Source of the DNA: Halogeometricum sp. S1BR25-6 | GTDB lineage: Archaea > Halobacteriota > Halobacteria > Halobacteriales > Haloferacaceae | Direction: 5' to 3' | NCBI RefSeq assembly: GCF_031624495.1 | Contig: NZ_JAMQOP010000001.1 | Coordinates: 1,612,001-1,676,000 of the forward strand | DNA: 64,000 bases | Shown: in pieces, positions 51,642-60,552 of the stretch | Position numbering within the stretch: position 1 is the stretch's first letter | Layout: the number at the start of each line of letters is the position of its first letter | Position numbers and translations under genes: made by a program | The notes under the pieces: model-generated | Database searches by the model: none | What the model saw: only the letters and a program-made list of their open reading frames with translations | What the model was told of the DNA's origin: nothing

Positions 51642-51911
51642 TTACAGTTCGTCCTCCGGCGTCGAGAGCACTTCTTCGAGGGCGTCGAGCGCCTCCTCGG
51701 CGTCGTCGCCCTCGGCGGAGATACGTACCTTGTCGCCGCCGGAGACGCCGAGACCGGTGACCGAGAGCATGCTCGCGGCGTTCACCAGGTCGCCGTCCTC
51801 GGGGCCGACTTTGACCTCCGAGTCGTACTCGTTGGCCGTCTCGACGAAGACGGAGGCGGGGCGGGCGTGCAGGCCGTCCTCGGGGACGACGGTGACGACG
51901 CGTTCGGGCAT
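51642..51911 (-). CDS. ptsH: HPr phosphocarrier protein
   Basis: 89-residue HPr. Phospho-histidine H15 is in DGLHARPASVFVE; a serine in the regulatory position (S47 in NAASMLSVTGLG) is present, as in Gram-positive HPr. No HPr kinase is seen here, so serine regulation is uncertain. Its start overlaps the ptfA stop by one base; it feeds phosphate from PtsI to PtfA. Confidence 0.97.
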   Translation of the reverse strand: MPERVVTVVPEDGLHARPASVFVETANEYDSEVKVGPEDGDLVNAASMLSVTGLGVSGGDKVRISAEGDDAEEALDALEEVLSTPEDEL

Positions 51912-52375
51912 CAGTTCACCGCCTCCCGGACCGTGTTCTGGACGGTCTCGGCGTCCTCAGCCTCCAGCAGTTTCTCGCGGACGTCCTCGTGCATGAGCGC
52001 GCGCGAGAGCGAACTGAGTATCTGCAGGTGCTCCTCGCCGCCCTCCTCCGGAACGAGGATCATGAACAGCAGTTTCGCGGGTTTGTCGTCCATCGCGTCG
52101 AAGTCGATGCCCTCCGAGGAGCGCGCGAACGCGACCGAGGGGGCTTCGACGGCCGTCGTCTTGGCGTGCGGGATGCCGATACCCATGCCGACGCCCGTCG
52201 TCGCCTCCTTCTCGCGCTCTTGGAGGGCCGCGAGCGCCGTCTCGCGCTCCGTCACGCGGCCGTTCTCCACGACGAGGTCGAGGAGGAACTCGATGGCGAG
52301 CTTCTTCTCGGCGGGCGGTTCGTCTAGCGAGATGTGCGCCGTCGGCATCAGCCGGTCGATGTCATCTTCGAGCAT
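51911..52375 (-). CDS. ptfA: fructose PTS component IIA
   Basis: Fructose/mannitol-type IIA, 154 residues, phosphorylated by HPr on H70 in GIGIPHAKT. The flanking ALAALQEREKEATTGVGMGI and LLFMILVPEEGGEEHLQILS are typical of the family. Translation is coupled to ptsH (1-nt overlap). Stand-alone IIA, IIB and IIC here replace the fused IIABC common in bacteria. Confidence 0.96.
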   Translation of the reverse strand: MLEDDIDRLMPTAHISLDEPPAEKKLAIEFLLDLVVENGRVTERETALAALQEREKEATTGVGMGIGIPHAKTTAVEAPSVAFARSSEGIDFDAMDDKPAKLLFMILVPEEGGEEHLQILSSLSRALMHEDVREKLLEAEDAETVQNTVREAVN

Positions 52376-52443
52376 TTTCGTGCGAATATGGGAACGGAGG
52401 GAGTAAGGTAGTTGCGTTGTGGGTCGTGCGGGGAAGTGAGTTG

Positions 52444-53598
52444 TCAGTCCGACGTCGCGGTCGTCGCCTCGCCCTCGGTGGTGTTGCCGACGCGTTCGTC
52501 GAAGTCGGGTTTGACGACCGTCGCGATGACGGCCGTGACCAGCGACCCGATGAGCAGCGCCGCGAGGAACATCAGCGGTCTGTTCGACAGGGGGACGACG
52601 AAGATGCCGCCGTGCGGGGCGGGCATCGTGACGTTCATGATCATCGCTATCGCGCCGCCGACGGCGCTCCCGACGACGGCCGACGGGACGACGCGGACGG
52701 GGTCCGCGGAGGCGTACGGAATCGCGCCCTCGGTGATGAAGGAGAGGCCGAGGATGATGCCCGACTTCGCGTTCTCATACATCTCCGCGGCGTACTTGTG
52801 CGGCGCGATGAAGTTCGAGACGGCGAGGCCGATGGGCGGGACCATCCCGCCGATCATGACCGCGGCCATCGGGGCGGTGATGCCTTCGGTGATGAGGCCG
52901 GTCGCGAACACGTACGACACCTTGTTCACCGGACCGCCCATGTCGACGGCCATCATCCCGCCGAGGATGGCGCCGACGACGACGGCCTGTCCGCCCTGAA
53001 GCCCTTCGAGGGCCGCGGTCAGCGCGCCGTTCGCGATGGCGACCGGAACGCCCAGCACGAAGATCATGACGGGCGAGAGAATCGCCATCGTCACCACCGG
53101 CACGATGAGCACCGGCATCATCGGCTGGACGAAACTCGGAACGCTCCAGTTTTTCACCCAGCGTGCGACGTACCCCGCGATGAGGCCCGCCACGAGGGCG
53201 CCGAGGTAGCCGGCCCCGGCCTGTCCGCCCTGCAGTCCGATGACGTCGCCGGCGGCCTGCAGGAGCGCCCCGTCCTGGATGATGTACGACAGCAGAAAGC
53301 CCGGCGCAAGCCCCGGTCGGTCCGCGATAGCGTACGCGATGTACGCCCCGAGGATGGGCACCATGATGGTGAGACCCGCCACGCCTATCTGCGCGAGGAA
53401 CCATCCCGGGGTGCCCGTCGCCTCAAACACCTGCTGGACGCCGGTGCCCGAGAAACTCGCCACCGCGTACCCGAGTGCCAGGAAAATACCGCCGATGGTC
53501 ACGAACGGTATCATGTACGATACGCCGGTCATCACGTCCTCCTTGACCTTCGTCAAGTGAGCACGGTACGCCTTCTCCGCTGACTCTGTGTCTGCCAT
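52444..53598 (-). CDS. ptfC: fructose PTS membrane permease IIC
   Basis: Membrane channel that imports fructose and receives the phosphate, giving fructose 1-phosphate. It has 384 residues and about ten helices. GVSYMIPFVTIGGIFLALGY near the N-terminus, LGALVAGLIAGYVARWVKNW, MAVDMGGPVNKVSYVFATGL and the C-terminal NVTMPAPHGGIFVVPLSNRP match fructose-family IIC. The last 20 residues are a charged soluble tail. The gap upstream, between it and pfkB, carries the putative GlpR operator, so it is likely the first gene of a ptfC-ptfA-ptsH-ptsI-ptfB transcript. Confidence 0.96.
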   Translation of the reverse strand: MADTESAEKAYRAHLTKVKEDVMTGVSYMIPFVTIGGIFLALGYAVASFSGTGVQQVFEATGTPGWFLAQIGVAGLTIMVPILGAYIAYAIADRPGLAPGFLLSYIIQDGALLQAAGDVIGLQGGQAGAGYLGALVAGLIAGYVARWVKNWSVPSFVQPMMPVLIVPVVTMAILSPVMIFVLGVPVAIANGALTAALEGLQGGQAVVVGAILGGMMAVDMGGPVNKVSYVFATGLITEGITAPMAAVMIGGMVPPIGLAVSNFIAPHKYAAEMYENAKSGIILGLSFITEGAIPYASADPVRVVPSAVVGSAVGGAIAMIMNVTMPAPHGGIFVVPLSNRPLMFLAALLIGSLVTAVIATVVKPDFDERVGNTTEGEATTATSD

Positions 53599-53649
53599 GT
53601 TTGCTCCCTAACGATAGTTACTAAATGTCTTCAAAAACCCTTTCGGATT

Positions 53650-53695
53650 TGTTCGTCTTTGTTCGTTATCGGCGCGTAACCCGCGTTAACGAACA
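53650..53695. promoter_or_regulatory. putative GlpR operator upstream of ptfC
   Basis: Perfect 9-bp arms TGTTCGTTA (53660-53668) and TAACGAACA (53687-53695) are separated by 18 nt. A third half-site tgttcgtc (53650-53657) stands one helical turn further. The half-site equals the E. coli GlpR consensus half WATGTTCGWT; GlpR, a DeoR-family protein, is encoded two genes away. The right arm abuts the pfkB stop codon. The sites lie upstream of the presumed ptfC TATA region. Confidence 0.55.
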
Positions 53696-54619
53696 TTAGG
53701 AACGGACCGCCGAGACGGTCACGTCCTCCCGTTCGTCGAAGACGGCGTCGAAGTCGGGAACGCTCGTCCCCGAGGCGCCGACGACGCGCGAGGCGACGGT
53801 GACGCCCGTCTTCAGCGCCGTCTGCTCGTCCTCCCCCCGCGCGAGGCCGGCGAGGAACCCCGAGAGGAGGGCGTCACCCGCGCCGACGGTGTCGACGACG
53901 TCGACCGGAATCGCGGCGGCGTGGTACGTTCCCGACTCCGCGGCCAGCAAGGCCCCGTCCGGACCGAGCGAGGCGACGACAAATCGGAATCCGCGTTCCC
54001 TGAGCGCCTGCGCCGCCGCGGCGCAGTCGGCCGTCGTCTCGACGGGCATGTCGGTGGCGACGGCGAGTTCCTCCCGATTCGGTTTGCAGACGAGGTACGC
54101 GGCGTCGAGTTCCGTCAGCGACGCGCCGCCCATGTCGACGGCCGTCTCCCACCCGCCCGCCGCGGCGAGTTCGTCCACGGCATCGGTGGTGACGCCCTTC
54201 GGGAGGCTTCCGGCGACCACGAGTCTCTCCGGGTCGCGTTCGCGGACGCGGTCGATGAGGTCGGACACCTCTTGCTCGTCGACGGTCGGCCCGTTGTGGT
54301 TGATCTTGTACTCCCCCTCGGGACCGAGAACGGTCGTGTTCAGTCGCGTTCGGTCACCGATGGTGACGAAGTCGTTCGGGACGCCGTCGGCGTCCAACCG
54401 CTCGCGGATCATCCGGCCGAACGGCCCGCCGAGAAAGCCCGTTCCGGGCGCGTCGACGCCCAACGCCGTGAGGTACTTCGAGACGTTGATTCCCTTCCCC
54501 CCGGCGTCGAACTTCGCGTCGTCCGTCCGCGCGACGGCGCCCGTCCGGAGCGGTTCGTCCACCGTCACCGTGTGGTCGACGGCGGGGTTCATCGTCACCG
54601 TCAGTACGTCGTCGGTCAC
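53696..54619 (-). CDS. pfkB: 1-phosphofructokinase
   Basis: PfkB-family sugar kinase phosphorylating fructose 1-phosphate to fructose 1,6-bisphosphate. It has 307 residues. GGKGINVSKYLTALGVDAPG (about 41-60) binds substrate; VAGSLPKGVTTDAVDEL and the catalytic Asp in VDTVGAGDALLSGFLAGLA (about 240-258, GAGD) are the usual motifs. It overlaps glpR by 4 nt (ATGA), so glpR-pfkB is co-transcribed. Confidence 0.96.
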   Translation of the reverse strand: MTDDVLTVTMNPAVDHTVTVDEPLRTGAVARTDDAKFDAGGKGINVSKYLTALGVDAPGTGFLGGPFGRMIRERLDADGVPNDFVTIGDRTRLNTTVLGPEGEYKINHNGPTVDEQEVSDLIDRVRERDPERLVVAGSLPKGVTTDAVDELAAAGGWETAVDMGGASLTELDAAYLVCKPNREELAVATDMPVETTADCAAAAQALRERGFRFVVASLGPDGALLAAESGTYHAAAIPVDVVDTVGAGDALLSGFLAGLARGEDEQTALKTGVTVASRVVGASGTSVPDFDAVFDEREDVTVSAVRS

Positions 54620-55380
54620 CGCTCCACCTCCACGACGGTGACGCCCTCGTTCTCGAACGCCCGTCGCTCCCGCGCGGGGAGTTGGTCGTCGGTGACGAAC
54701 ACGTCGACGTCCGCCACGTCCGCGAACTTCACGAACGAGCGCTTGCCCACCTTCGTGGTGTCCGCGACGAGGACGACGCGCGTCGCCTTCTCGGCCATCA
54801 ACTGCTTCATCCGCGCTTCGTCCTCGTTCGGCGTCGTCAGTCCGCCCTCGGCGTCGATGGCGTTCGTGCCGAGAAAGAGGAGGTCGAAGTTCGTCCGCTC
54901 CATGAACGACTCGGCGGTCGGTCCGACGAGCGCCCGCGTTCGACTGCGGAGCGTCCCGCCCGTGAGTTTCACGTCGTTGTCCTCCTTCCCGAGTTCGACG
55001 GCGAGTCTCGGGGAGTTCGTCACGGCCAACATCGACCCGTCCTTCGGCGCCTGCTTCGCCACCTCCATCGTGGTCGTGCCGGCGTCGAAGAAGACGACCT
55101 GTCCGTCGGTTATCTCCTCGACGGCCCGGGCCGCGATTGCCCGTTTGCCGTCGAGGTTCTGCACTTCCTTCTGCCCGTACGTCTGCTCCTTCCCGACGGT
55201 GGTGACCGGCACCGCGCCGCCGTGTGATCGTTCGACGAGTCCGCGGTCCTCCAGTTCCCGGAGGTCACGACGGATGGTGGCCTTCGAGTAGCCGAGTTCC
55301 TCGGCGAGGCCCTCCACGGACCGCCCGTCGTCCGCCGAGACGAGTTCCACGATTCGTCTTTTTCGCTCTGCGGGTAACAT
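54616..55380 (-). CDS. glpR: GlpR, DeoR-family transcriptional regulator
   Basis: 254-residue repressor of sugar metabolism. The N-terminal winged HTH (RRIVELVSADDGRSVEGLAE, SKATIRRDLRELEDRGLVER) is followed by the DeoR sensor domain (FFDAGTTTMEVAKQAPKDGS, ALVGPTAESFMERTNFDLLF). In Haloferax volcanii GlpR represses fructose and glucose genes during growth on glycerol. It controls the linked pfkB and probably ptfC; candidate operators are found in the pfkB-ptfC gap. Start chosen after a divergence of the longer reading; MLPAERKRRI is the classical DeoR N-terminus. Confidence 0.95.
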   Translation of the reverse strand: MLPAERKRRIVELVSADDGRSVEGLAEELGYSKATIRRDLRELEDRGLVERSHGGAVPVTTVGKEQTYGQKEVQNLDGKRAIAARAVEEITDGQVVFFDAGTTTMEVAKQAPKDGSMLAVTNSPRLAVELGKEDNDVKLTGGTLRSRTRALVGPTAESFMERTNFDLLFLGTNAIDAEGGLTTPNEDEARMKQLMAEKATRVVLVADTTKVGKRSFVKFADVADVDVFVTDDQLPARERRAFENEGVTVVEVER

Positions 55381-55552
55381 AGGCGTCAGTCGTATCCGGA
55401 AGTAATCCCTGTCCGTTGTTAATTGTTTGTGTTCGAGAATCGTTCGGTCCTGCACGTTTTCTGCAGCAGCCGAATACGAACGCGCACACGGTCGCCGAAC
55501 GCGTCGCTACGGGCGGTCGAGTACCGGAGAAACCCGGCCGTCGGGGCCGCGT

Positions 55553-56521
55553 TCAGTCGAGTCCGTCGATGATCGCTTCGGTCACGTCCTCGGTCGTCGC
55601 GTCGCCGCCGAGGTCGGGCGTCCGCGGCCCGTCCGCCAGCGTCGACTCGACGGCCTCGCGCACGGCCGTCCCCTCCTCGTCGTAGCCGAGGTGGTCCAGG
55701 AGCATCGCCGCCGAGAGGATGGTCGCCGACGGGTTGGCGACGCCCTCGCCCGCGATGTCCGGGGCGGTCCCGTGGACGGGTTCGAAGAGCGCGTTGTCGG
55801 ACCCGATGTTCGCCGAGGGGAGCAGACCGAGACCGCCGACGAGGCCGGCGGCGAGGTCCGAGAGGACGTCGCCCGCGAGGTTCGGACAGACGACCACGTC
55901 GAACTGCCCGGGGTCCAAGCAGACGTGCGTGGCGAACGCGTCCATCAACACCTCTTCGGTCTCGACTCCCTGCTCGTCGGCGACGCCGGTGACGGCGTCG
56001 CGGAACCGACCGTCCGTCTCGCGCATCACGTTCGCCTTGTGCGCGACGTGGAACCCCTCTGGGGCGTAGTCGCAGGCGAACTCCGCGAGTCGTTCCGAGG
56101 CGGAGGTGGTGACGACGCGCGTCAGCGTCGAGAGGTCGTCGGAGAGGCGGTCCTCGTGGCCCGCGTAGACGCCCTCGGTGTTCTCCCGAAGGAAGACGAT
56201 ATCCGTCTCCGGTTGGAGCGCCTCCACGCCGGGGTACGCCCGCGCGGGGCGCACGTTCACGAACGACTCCACCGCCGTGCGGAGGGGGAGAATGACGTCC
56301 GCGGCCGTCTCGCCCGCGGCGCCGAACAGCGTCGCGTCCGCCGCGGCGACGGCGTCGTACGTCTCCTGAGGCAGGGCCTCGCCCGTCTCCTCCTTCACGG
56401 CGTCGCCCGCGTCGTGGCGGACGAACTCGAAGTCGCCGACGGCCTCTAAGACCGACACGGCCGCGGGGACGACTTCCCTCCCAATGCCGTCGCCCTCGAC
56501 GACGACTATCTCCTCAGTCAT
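55553..56521 (-). CDS. leuB: 3-isopropylmalate dehydrogenase
   Basis: Oxidative decarboxylation of 3-isopropylmalate in leucine synthesis. It has 322 residues, a compact archaeal form. [18 protein letters not shown] (near 10-27), [10 protein letters not shown], and the Mg/substrate part [20 protein letters not shown] and [20 protein letters not shown] are present. It overlaps leuD by 8 nt, giving a tight leuC-leuD-leuB order. A 172-nt gap to glpR marks the end of the operon. Confidence 0.95.
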   Translation of the reverse strand: MTEEIVVVEGDGIGREVVPAAVSVLEAVGDFEFVRHDAGDAVKEETGEALPQETYDAVAAADATLFGAAGETAADVILPLRTAVESFVNVRPARAYPGVEALQPETDIVFLRENTEGVYAGHEDRLSDDLSTLTRVVTTSASERLAEFACDYAPEGFHVAHKANVMRETDGRFRDAVTGVADEQGVETEEVLMDAFATHVCLDPGQFDVVVCPNLAGDVLSDLAAGLVGGLGLLPSANIGSDNALFEPVHGTAPDIAGEGVANPSATILSAAMLLDHLGYDEEGTAVREAVESTLADGPRTPDLGGDATTEDVTEAIIDGLD

Positions 56522-57137
56522 CGCTGGCGATGTACGGCAGGGAGGCGGCCTTCTCGCGGACCGCTCCCGCGTTCGATTTCATCAGCGCCGTGGTATCCCA
56601 GACGCCGTCGACGAGGGCCTTGCGTTGGGCGTCGTCGACGGTCACGTCGACGGTCTGTCCGCCGTAGGTGACCGTCTCAGCCTCGATATCCACGTCTATC
56701 TCGCCGTGGGGGTTCTCCTCGACCCACGCCTGCAGTTCGGAGACGGTCTCGTGGTCGGCGGTGACCGTCGGGATGCCGAGTGCGAGGCAGTTGCCCGCGA
56801 AGATTTCGGCGAACGACTCGCCGACGATGGCGTCGATGCCCCAGCGCATCAGCGCTTGGGGGGCGTGTTCGCGCGAGGACCCGCAGCCGAAGTTGGCGTT
56901 GACCACCATCACCGAGGAGTCCTTGAAGCGGTCCTCGTTCATCGGGTGTTCCTTCGGGTCGTCGTCGTCGTCGAACCGCAGGTCGAAGAAGGCGAACTGT
57001 CCGAGGCCGTCGAACGTGACTACCTTCATGAACCGCGCCGGGATGATCTGGTCGGTGTCGATGTCGTTACCGCGGATGGGAATGCCCGTCCCCGACACGT
57101 AGTCGACCTCGGGAATCTCCTCGGTACCTGAACTCAT
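56514..57137 (-). CDS. leuD: 3-isopropylmalate dehydratase, small subunit
   Basis: Aconitase-type swivel subunit. It has 207 residues. [16 protein letters not shown] near 22-37 and [19 protein letters not shown] (about 84-102) are the family's substrate-binding motifs. It pairs with LeuC, whose stop overlaps its start by 4 nt (ATGA). The C-terminal YIASDD overlaps leuB. The start chosen is the ATG before [15 protein letters not shown]. Confidence 0.95.
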   Translation of the reverse strand: MSSGTEEIPEVDYVSGTGIPIRGNDIDTDQIIPARFMKVVTFDGLGQFAFFDLRFDDDDDPKEHPMNEDRFKDSSVMVVNANFGCGSSREHAPQALMRWGIDAIVGESFAEIFAGNCLALGIPTVTADHETVSELQAWVEENPHGEIDVDIEAETVTYGGQTVDVTVDDAQRKALVDGVWDTTALMKSNAGAVREKAASLPYIASDD

Positions 57138-58555
57138 GCGACGTTCACCTCCTTCATCTCGCGCACGTCGGTCACTTCGCCGTTGATGGCCGCGGCGACG
57201 ACCATGCGCGGGTTCATCAGGACGGTCCGGCCGTCCTTCGAGCCCTGCCGGCCGACGAAGTTCCGATTCGACGAGGAGGCGCAGGCCTCGTCGCCCACCA
57301 GTTGGTCCTCGTTCATCCCGAGGCACATCGAACACCCGGCGTTACGCCACTCGAAGCCGGCCGCCTCGAAGATATCCTTCAATCCCTCCTCCTCGGCCGC
57401 CTCTTGAACGCGTTGGCTGCCGGGAACGACCATCGCGCGGACGTCCTCGTGCACCTGTCGCCCCTTCACGAGGCGGGCCGCGCGGCGCAGGTCCGCGAGG
57501 CGCGCGTTCGTGCACGATCCGAGGAACGCCACGTCGATGGGGTAGCCCTGCATCGTCTCGCCGGGCGTCACGCGCATGTGCTCCTGCGCGCGGCGCGCGC
57601 TGTCCTGTTTGTCCTCCGGGAGGTCCTCCGGCGCCGGAATCGGTTGCGTGATGCCGACGCCCTGTCCGGGCGTGGTCCCCCACGTGACGACGGGTTCGAG
57701 TTCGTCGCCGTCGATGGTGACCACGTCGTCGTACTCGGCGTCTTCGTCCGACCGAACGGACTCCCAGTATGGCTTCAGCCGGTCGAACTTTTCGGGGTCG
57801 TCCTTGAACGCGTCCGTCTCTGCGAGCCACTCGTAGGTGGTCTCGTCGGGGTTGACGTACCCTGCGCGGGCGCCGCCCTCGATGGACATGTTGCAGATGG
57901 ACATCCGCCCCTCCATCCCGAGGCTCTCGATGGCCTCGCCCGCGTACTCGTAGACGTAGCCGACGCCGCCGTCGGTGCCAAGTCTGCGGATGATTTCGAG
58001 GATGACGTCCTTCGCCTCGACGCCGTCGCCGAGTTCGCCCGTGACCTCTATCTTGCGGACCTTCTGTTTCTCCATGGCGATACAGCCGGTGGCCAGCACG
58101 TCGCGAATCTGCGAGGTGCCGATACCGAACGCGAGGGCGCCGAACGCGCCGTGCGTCGACGTGTGGCTATCGCCGCAGACGATGGTCATTCCGGGTTGGG
58201 TGAGACCCTGCTCGGGTCCGATGACGTGGACGATACCCTGGTCGCCTGTCGTCGGGTCCGAGAAGTCGATGCCCGCCGCGCGGACGTTCTCCTCCAACTC
58301 GCTCATCATCTCTTCGGCGGCGTCGTCGGCGTACGGCCGCGACTGGTCCGCCGTCGGGACGATGTGGTCGACCGTCGCGTGCGTTCGCTCGGGGAACGCG
58401 ACTTCCATGTCGCGTTCGCGCAGCATGCCGAACGCCTGCGGACTCGTCACCTCGTGGATGAGGTGCAGGCCGACGAACAACTGCGTCTGCCCCGTCGGCA
58501 GCGTCGTCACCGCGTGCTCGTCCCACACCTTGTCGTACAGCGTTCCCTCACTCAT
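57134..58555 (-). CDS. leuC: 3-isopropylmalate dehydratase, large subunit
   Basis: Iron-sulfur subunit of isopropylmalate isomerase, 473 residues. The [4Fe-4S] cysteines are in [19 protein letters not shown] and [16 protein letters not shown]-terminal [20 protein letters not shown] and the [28 protein letters not shown]-type region ([18 protein letters not shown]) are standard. The neighbouring start would add three residues; the ATG overlapping the small upstream gene is used. Works with LeuD, co-transcribed. Confidence 0.95.
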   Translation of the reverse strand: MSEGTLYDKVWDEHAVTTLPTGQTQLFVGLHLIHEVTSPQAFGMLRERDMEVAFPERTHATVDHIVPTADQSRPYADDAAEEMMSELEENVRAAGIDFSDPTTGDQGIVHVIGPEQGLTQPGMTIVCGDSHTSTHGAFGALAFGIGTSQIRDVLATGCIAMEKQKVRKIEVTGELGDGVEAKDVILEIIRRLGTDGGVGYVYEYAGEAIESLGMEGRMSICNMSIEGGARAGYVNPDETTYEWLAETDAFKDDPEKFDRLKPYWESVRSDEDAEYDDVVTIDGDELEPVVTWGTTPGQGVGITQPIPAPEDLPEDKQDSARRAQEHMRVTPGETMQGYPIDVAFLGSCTNARLADLRRAARLVKGRQVHEDVRAMVVPGSQRVQEAAEEEGLKDIFEAAGFEWRNAGCSMCLGMNEDQLVGDEACASSSNRNFVGRQGSKDGRTVLMNPRMVVAAAINGEVTDVREMKEVNVA

Positions 58556-58793
58556 CGGTATCACCGTCGCCGGGACCGCGCGTCCATACCTCCTCGACGC
58601 CGTCGCCCTCGCGCGGCGTGTGGTCGACGCCGTCCATCTCGTTCTCCGCGCGCGTCCGCGCCTCGACCTCCCCCCCGTCCGCGACGGCCGGGCCGCGTCG
58701 GTAGACGCCGCCGAACGTCTCGTCGGTGTGGGGATGGGTGTGGCTGACGGTCGCCATCGTGTTCTCGTTTTCGTCCGCGTCTGTGTCTGTCAT
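58548..58793 (-). CDS. small His-rich protein in the leu-ilv operon
   Basis: 81-residue acidic protein between ilvC and leuC. A strikingly conserved-looking core, [20 protein letters not shown], is followed by [20 protein letters not shown] and an Asp/Gly-rich tail. It overlaps leuC by 8 nt, and lies 24 nt after ilvC, so it is read with the operon. I recall a similarly placed hypothetical gene in Haloferax. It may help Fe-S or metal supply to LeuC, but no motif proves it. The first 12 residues may not be translated. Confidence 0.6.
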   Translation of the reverse strand: MTDTDADENENTMATVSHTHPHTDETFGGVYRRGPAVADGGEVEARTRAENEMDGVDHTPREGDGVEEVWTRGPGDGDTDE

Positions 58794-58817
58794 GGTGTCT
58801 TCTCGGTCACCGCTCGC

Positions 58818-59867
58818 TCAGTCGTCCGCCGGCGCTTCGGCGGCCTCCTCCTCTTCGCCTTCCTCGTCGCCCCACGCGAACAGGTCCCGCAGGGGCGCGC
58901 CGACCTGCTCGACGTGGTGGTTCTCCTCACGGTCCTTCAGTTGCGTGTAGGACGGTCGGCCGGCCTGGTTCTCCGCGATCCACTCGCGGGCGAACGTGCC
59001 GTTCTGGACTTCCTCCAGAATCTCCTCCATGTTCTCGCGGGCGTGGTCGTCGACCACGCGGTCGCCGCGCGTCAACCCGCCGTACTCCGCGGTGTCGGAA
59101 ACCGAATCCCACATGCCGCCGAGACCGTCCTCGTACATCAGGTCGACGATGAGTTTCAGTTCGTTCAGACACTCGAAGTAGGCCATCTCCGGGGAGTAGC
59201 CCGCGTCGACGAGCGTCTCGTAGCCCTGCTTCACGAGGGAGGTGACGCCGCCGCAGAGGACGACCTGTTCGCCGAACAGGTCGGTTTCGACTTCCTCCTG
59301 GAACGTCGTCTCGATGACGCCGGCGCGGGTGCAGCCGATTGCGTGCGAGTACGCCAGCGACTCCGCTTTCGCCTCGCCCGTCTGGTCCTGGTAGACGGCG
59401 ATGAGTCCCGGCGTCCCCTCGTCGGCCTCGTAGTTGCGGCGGACGAGGTGGCCCGGCGACTTCGGCGCGACCATCGTCACGTCGACGCGTTCGGGCGGGC
59501 GGATCTGGTTGTAGTGGATGTTGAACCCGTGGGCGAACTGCAGCGTGTCGCCCTCGTCGAGTTCGGAGCGAATCTCGTCGAACACCGCCGGTTGGACGGT
59601 GTCGGGGACGAGGATGGAGACGATGTCCCCCTCCGAGGCGGCGTCGGCGGGCGTCTCCACGCGGAGGCCGTCCTCCTCGGCGGCGGCGCGCGAGGAAGAA
59701 CTCTCGCGCAGGCCGACGACCACGTCGACCCCGCTGTCGGCGAGGTTCTGCGCGTGGGCGTGACCCTGACTGCCGTAGCCGATGACGGCTACCGTCTTGT
59801 CGTCTATCTTCGAGCGGTCCGCGTCGTCGTCGTAGTATACCTCGGTGTTGAGTTCGTCGTCAGTCAT
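58818..59867 (-). CDS. ilvC: ketol-acid reductoisomerase
   Basis: Isomerises and reduces acetolactate in isoleucine/valine synthesis. It has 349 residues, class I length. NADPH-binding [17 protein letters not shown] (27-43), [20 protein letters not shown], and the metal-binding helical domain ([40 protein letters not shown]) are in order. The C-terminus is an acidic Glu/Ala tail. Its start overlaps the ilvN stop by 8 nt, so it follows ilvB-ilvN in one transcript. Confidence 0.96.
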   Translation of the reverse strand: MTDDELNTEVYYDDDADRSKIDDKTVAVIGYGSQGHAHAQNLADSGVDVVVGLRESSSSRAAAEEDGLRVETPADAASEGDIVSILVPDTVQPAVFDEIRSELDEGDTLQFAHGFNIHYNQIRPPERVDVTMVAPKSPGHLVRRNYEADEGTPGLIAVYQDQTGEAKAESLAYSHAIGCTRAGVIETTFQEEVETDLFGEQVVLCGGVTSLVKQGYETLVDAGYSPEMAYFECLNELKLIVDLMYEDGLGGMWDSVSDTAEYGGLTRGDRVVDDHARENMEEILEEVQNGTFAREWIAENQAGRPSYTQLKDREENHHVEQVGAPLRDLFAWGDEEGEEEEAAEAPADD

Positions 59868-60552
59868 CGTAGTTTGCTGGTGTCGTCGGTTCGCCGGAGG
59901 TTCCGGGTTCCTCTCCGGGCACTGTGGCTTGGTCGCCGCGCGCCAGCGCGGTCTGGCCCGTCCGGGCGATCTCGATGATGCCGAACTGCCGGAACGCGTC
60001 GACGGCGTCGTCTATCTTCTGTTCGTCGCCGGTGAGTTGGACCGTGATGGTCCGCGGGCCGGCGTCGAGCGTCTTGCCCTCGTACATGTCCGTGACCGCG
60101 TGGACCTTGTCCGGTTCCTCGCCCTCCACCTTCAGGAGGACGAGTTCGGTCCGGACCATGTCGTCGTCGAGTTCGCCGACGGCGATGACGGGCTTGAGCT
60201 TCGCGAGCTGTTTTTCTATCTGGTCGATACCGGGGTCGGGTTCCTCGACGACCATCGTCAGCCGCGAGTGGCCGTCGACGGTGGTCGGTCCGACGGTGAG
60301 GCTCTCGATGTTGAACTGCCGCCGGGAGACGAGCCCCGAGACGCGCGAGAGCACGCCGGGTTCGTCCTCGACCAGCGCAGAGATGACCGCGCGTCGGGGG
60401 CTGTGTTCCGCCTCGACTTCGGGGTCGATGCGGATGCCCTGCGAGTTGCGCCGGCCCGTCGGGTGCGGTCGTTCGTCGGGGTGCGGTCCCTGCAGGCCGT
60501 GTTTGGGAATCTCCTCGTCCGAGTTGTTCGCTTGGGAATCCTCCGAACTCAT
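59860..60552 (-). CDS. ilvN: acetolactate synthase regulatory (small) subunit
   Basis: Feedback-regulatory subunit of acetohydroxyacid synthase. It has 230 residues, longer than the typical 160-170. The ACT domain ([40 protein letters not shown]) lies at about 55-135; the second domain ([20 protein letters not shown]) follows. About 50 extra N-terminal and 20 C-terminal residues are acidic and disordered. Start overlaps ilvB by 4 nt (ATGA), so it is translated with the catalytic subunit. A longer upstream reading was rejected. Confidence 0.94.
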   Translation of the reverse strand: MSSEDSQANNSDEEIPKHGLQGPHPDERPHPTGRRNSQGIRIDPEVEAEHSPRRAVISALVEDEPGVLSRVSGLVSRRQFNIESLTVGPTTVDGHSRLTMVVEEPDPGIDQIEKQLAKLKPVIAVGELDDDMVRTELVLLKVEGEEPDKVHAVTDMYEGKTLDAGPRTITVQLTGDEQKIDDAVDAFRQFGIIEIARTGQTALARGDQATVPGEEPGTSGEPTTPANYDD

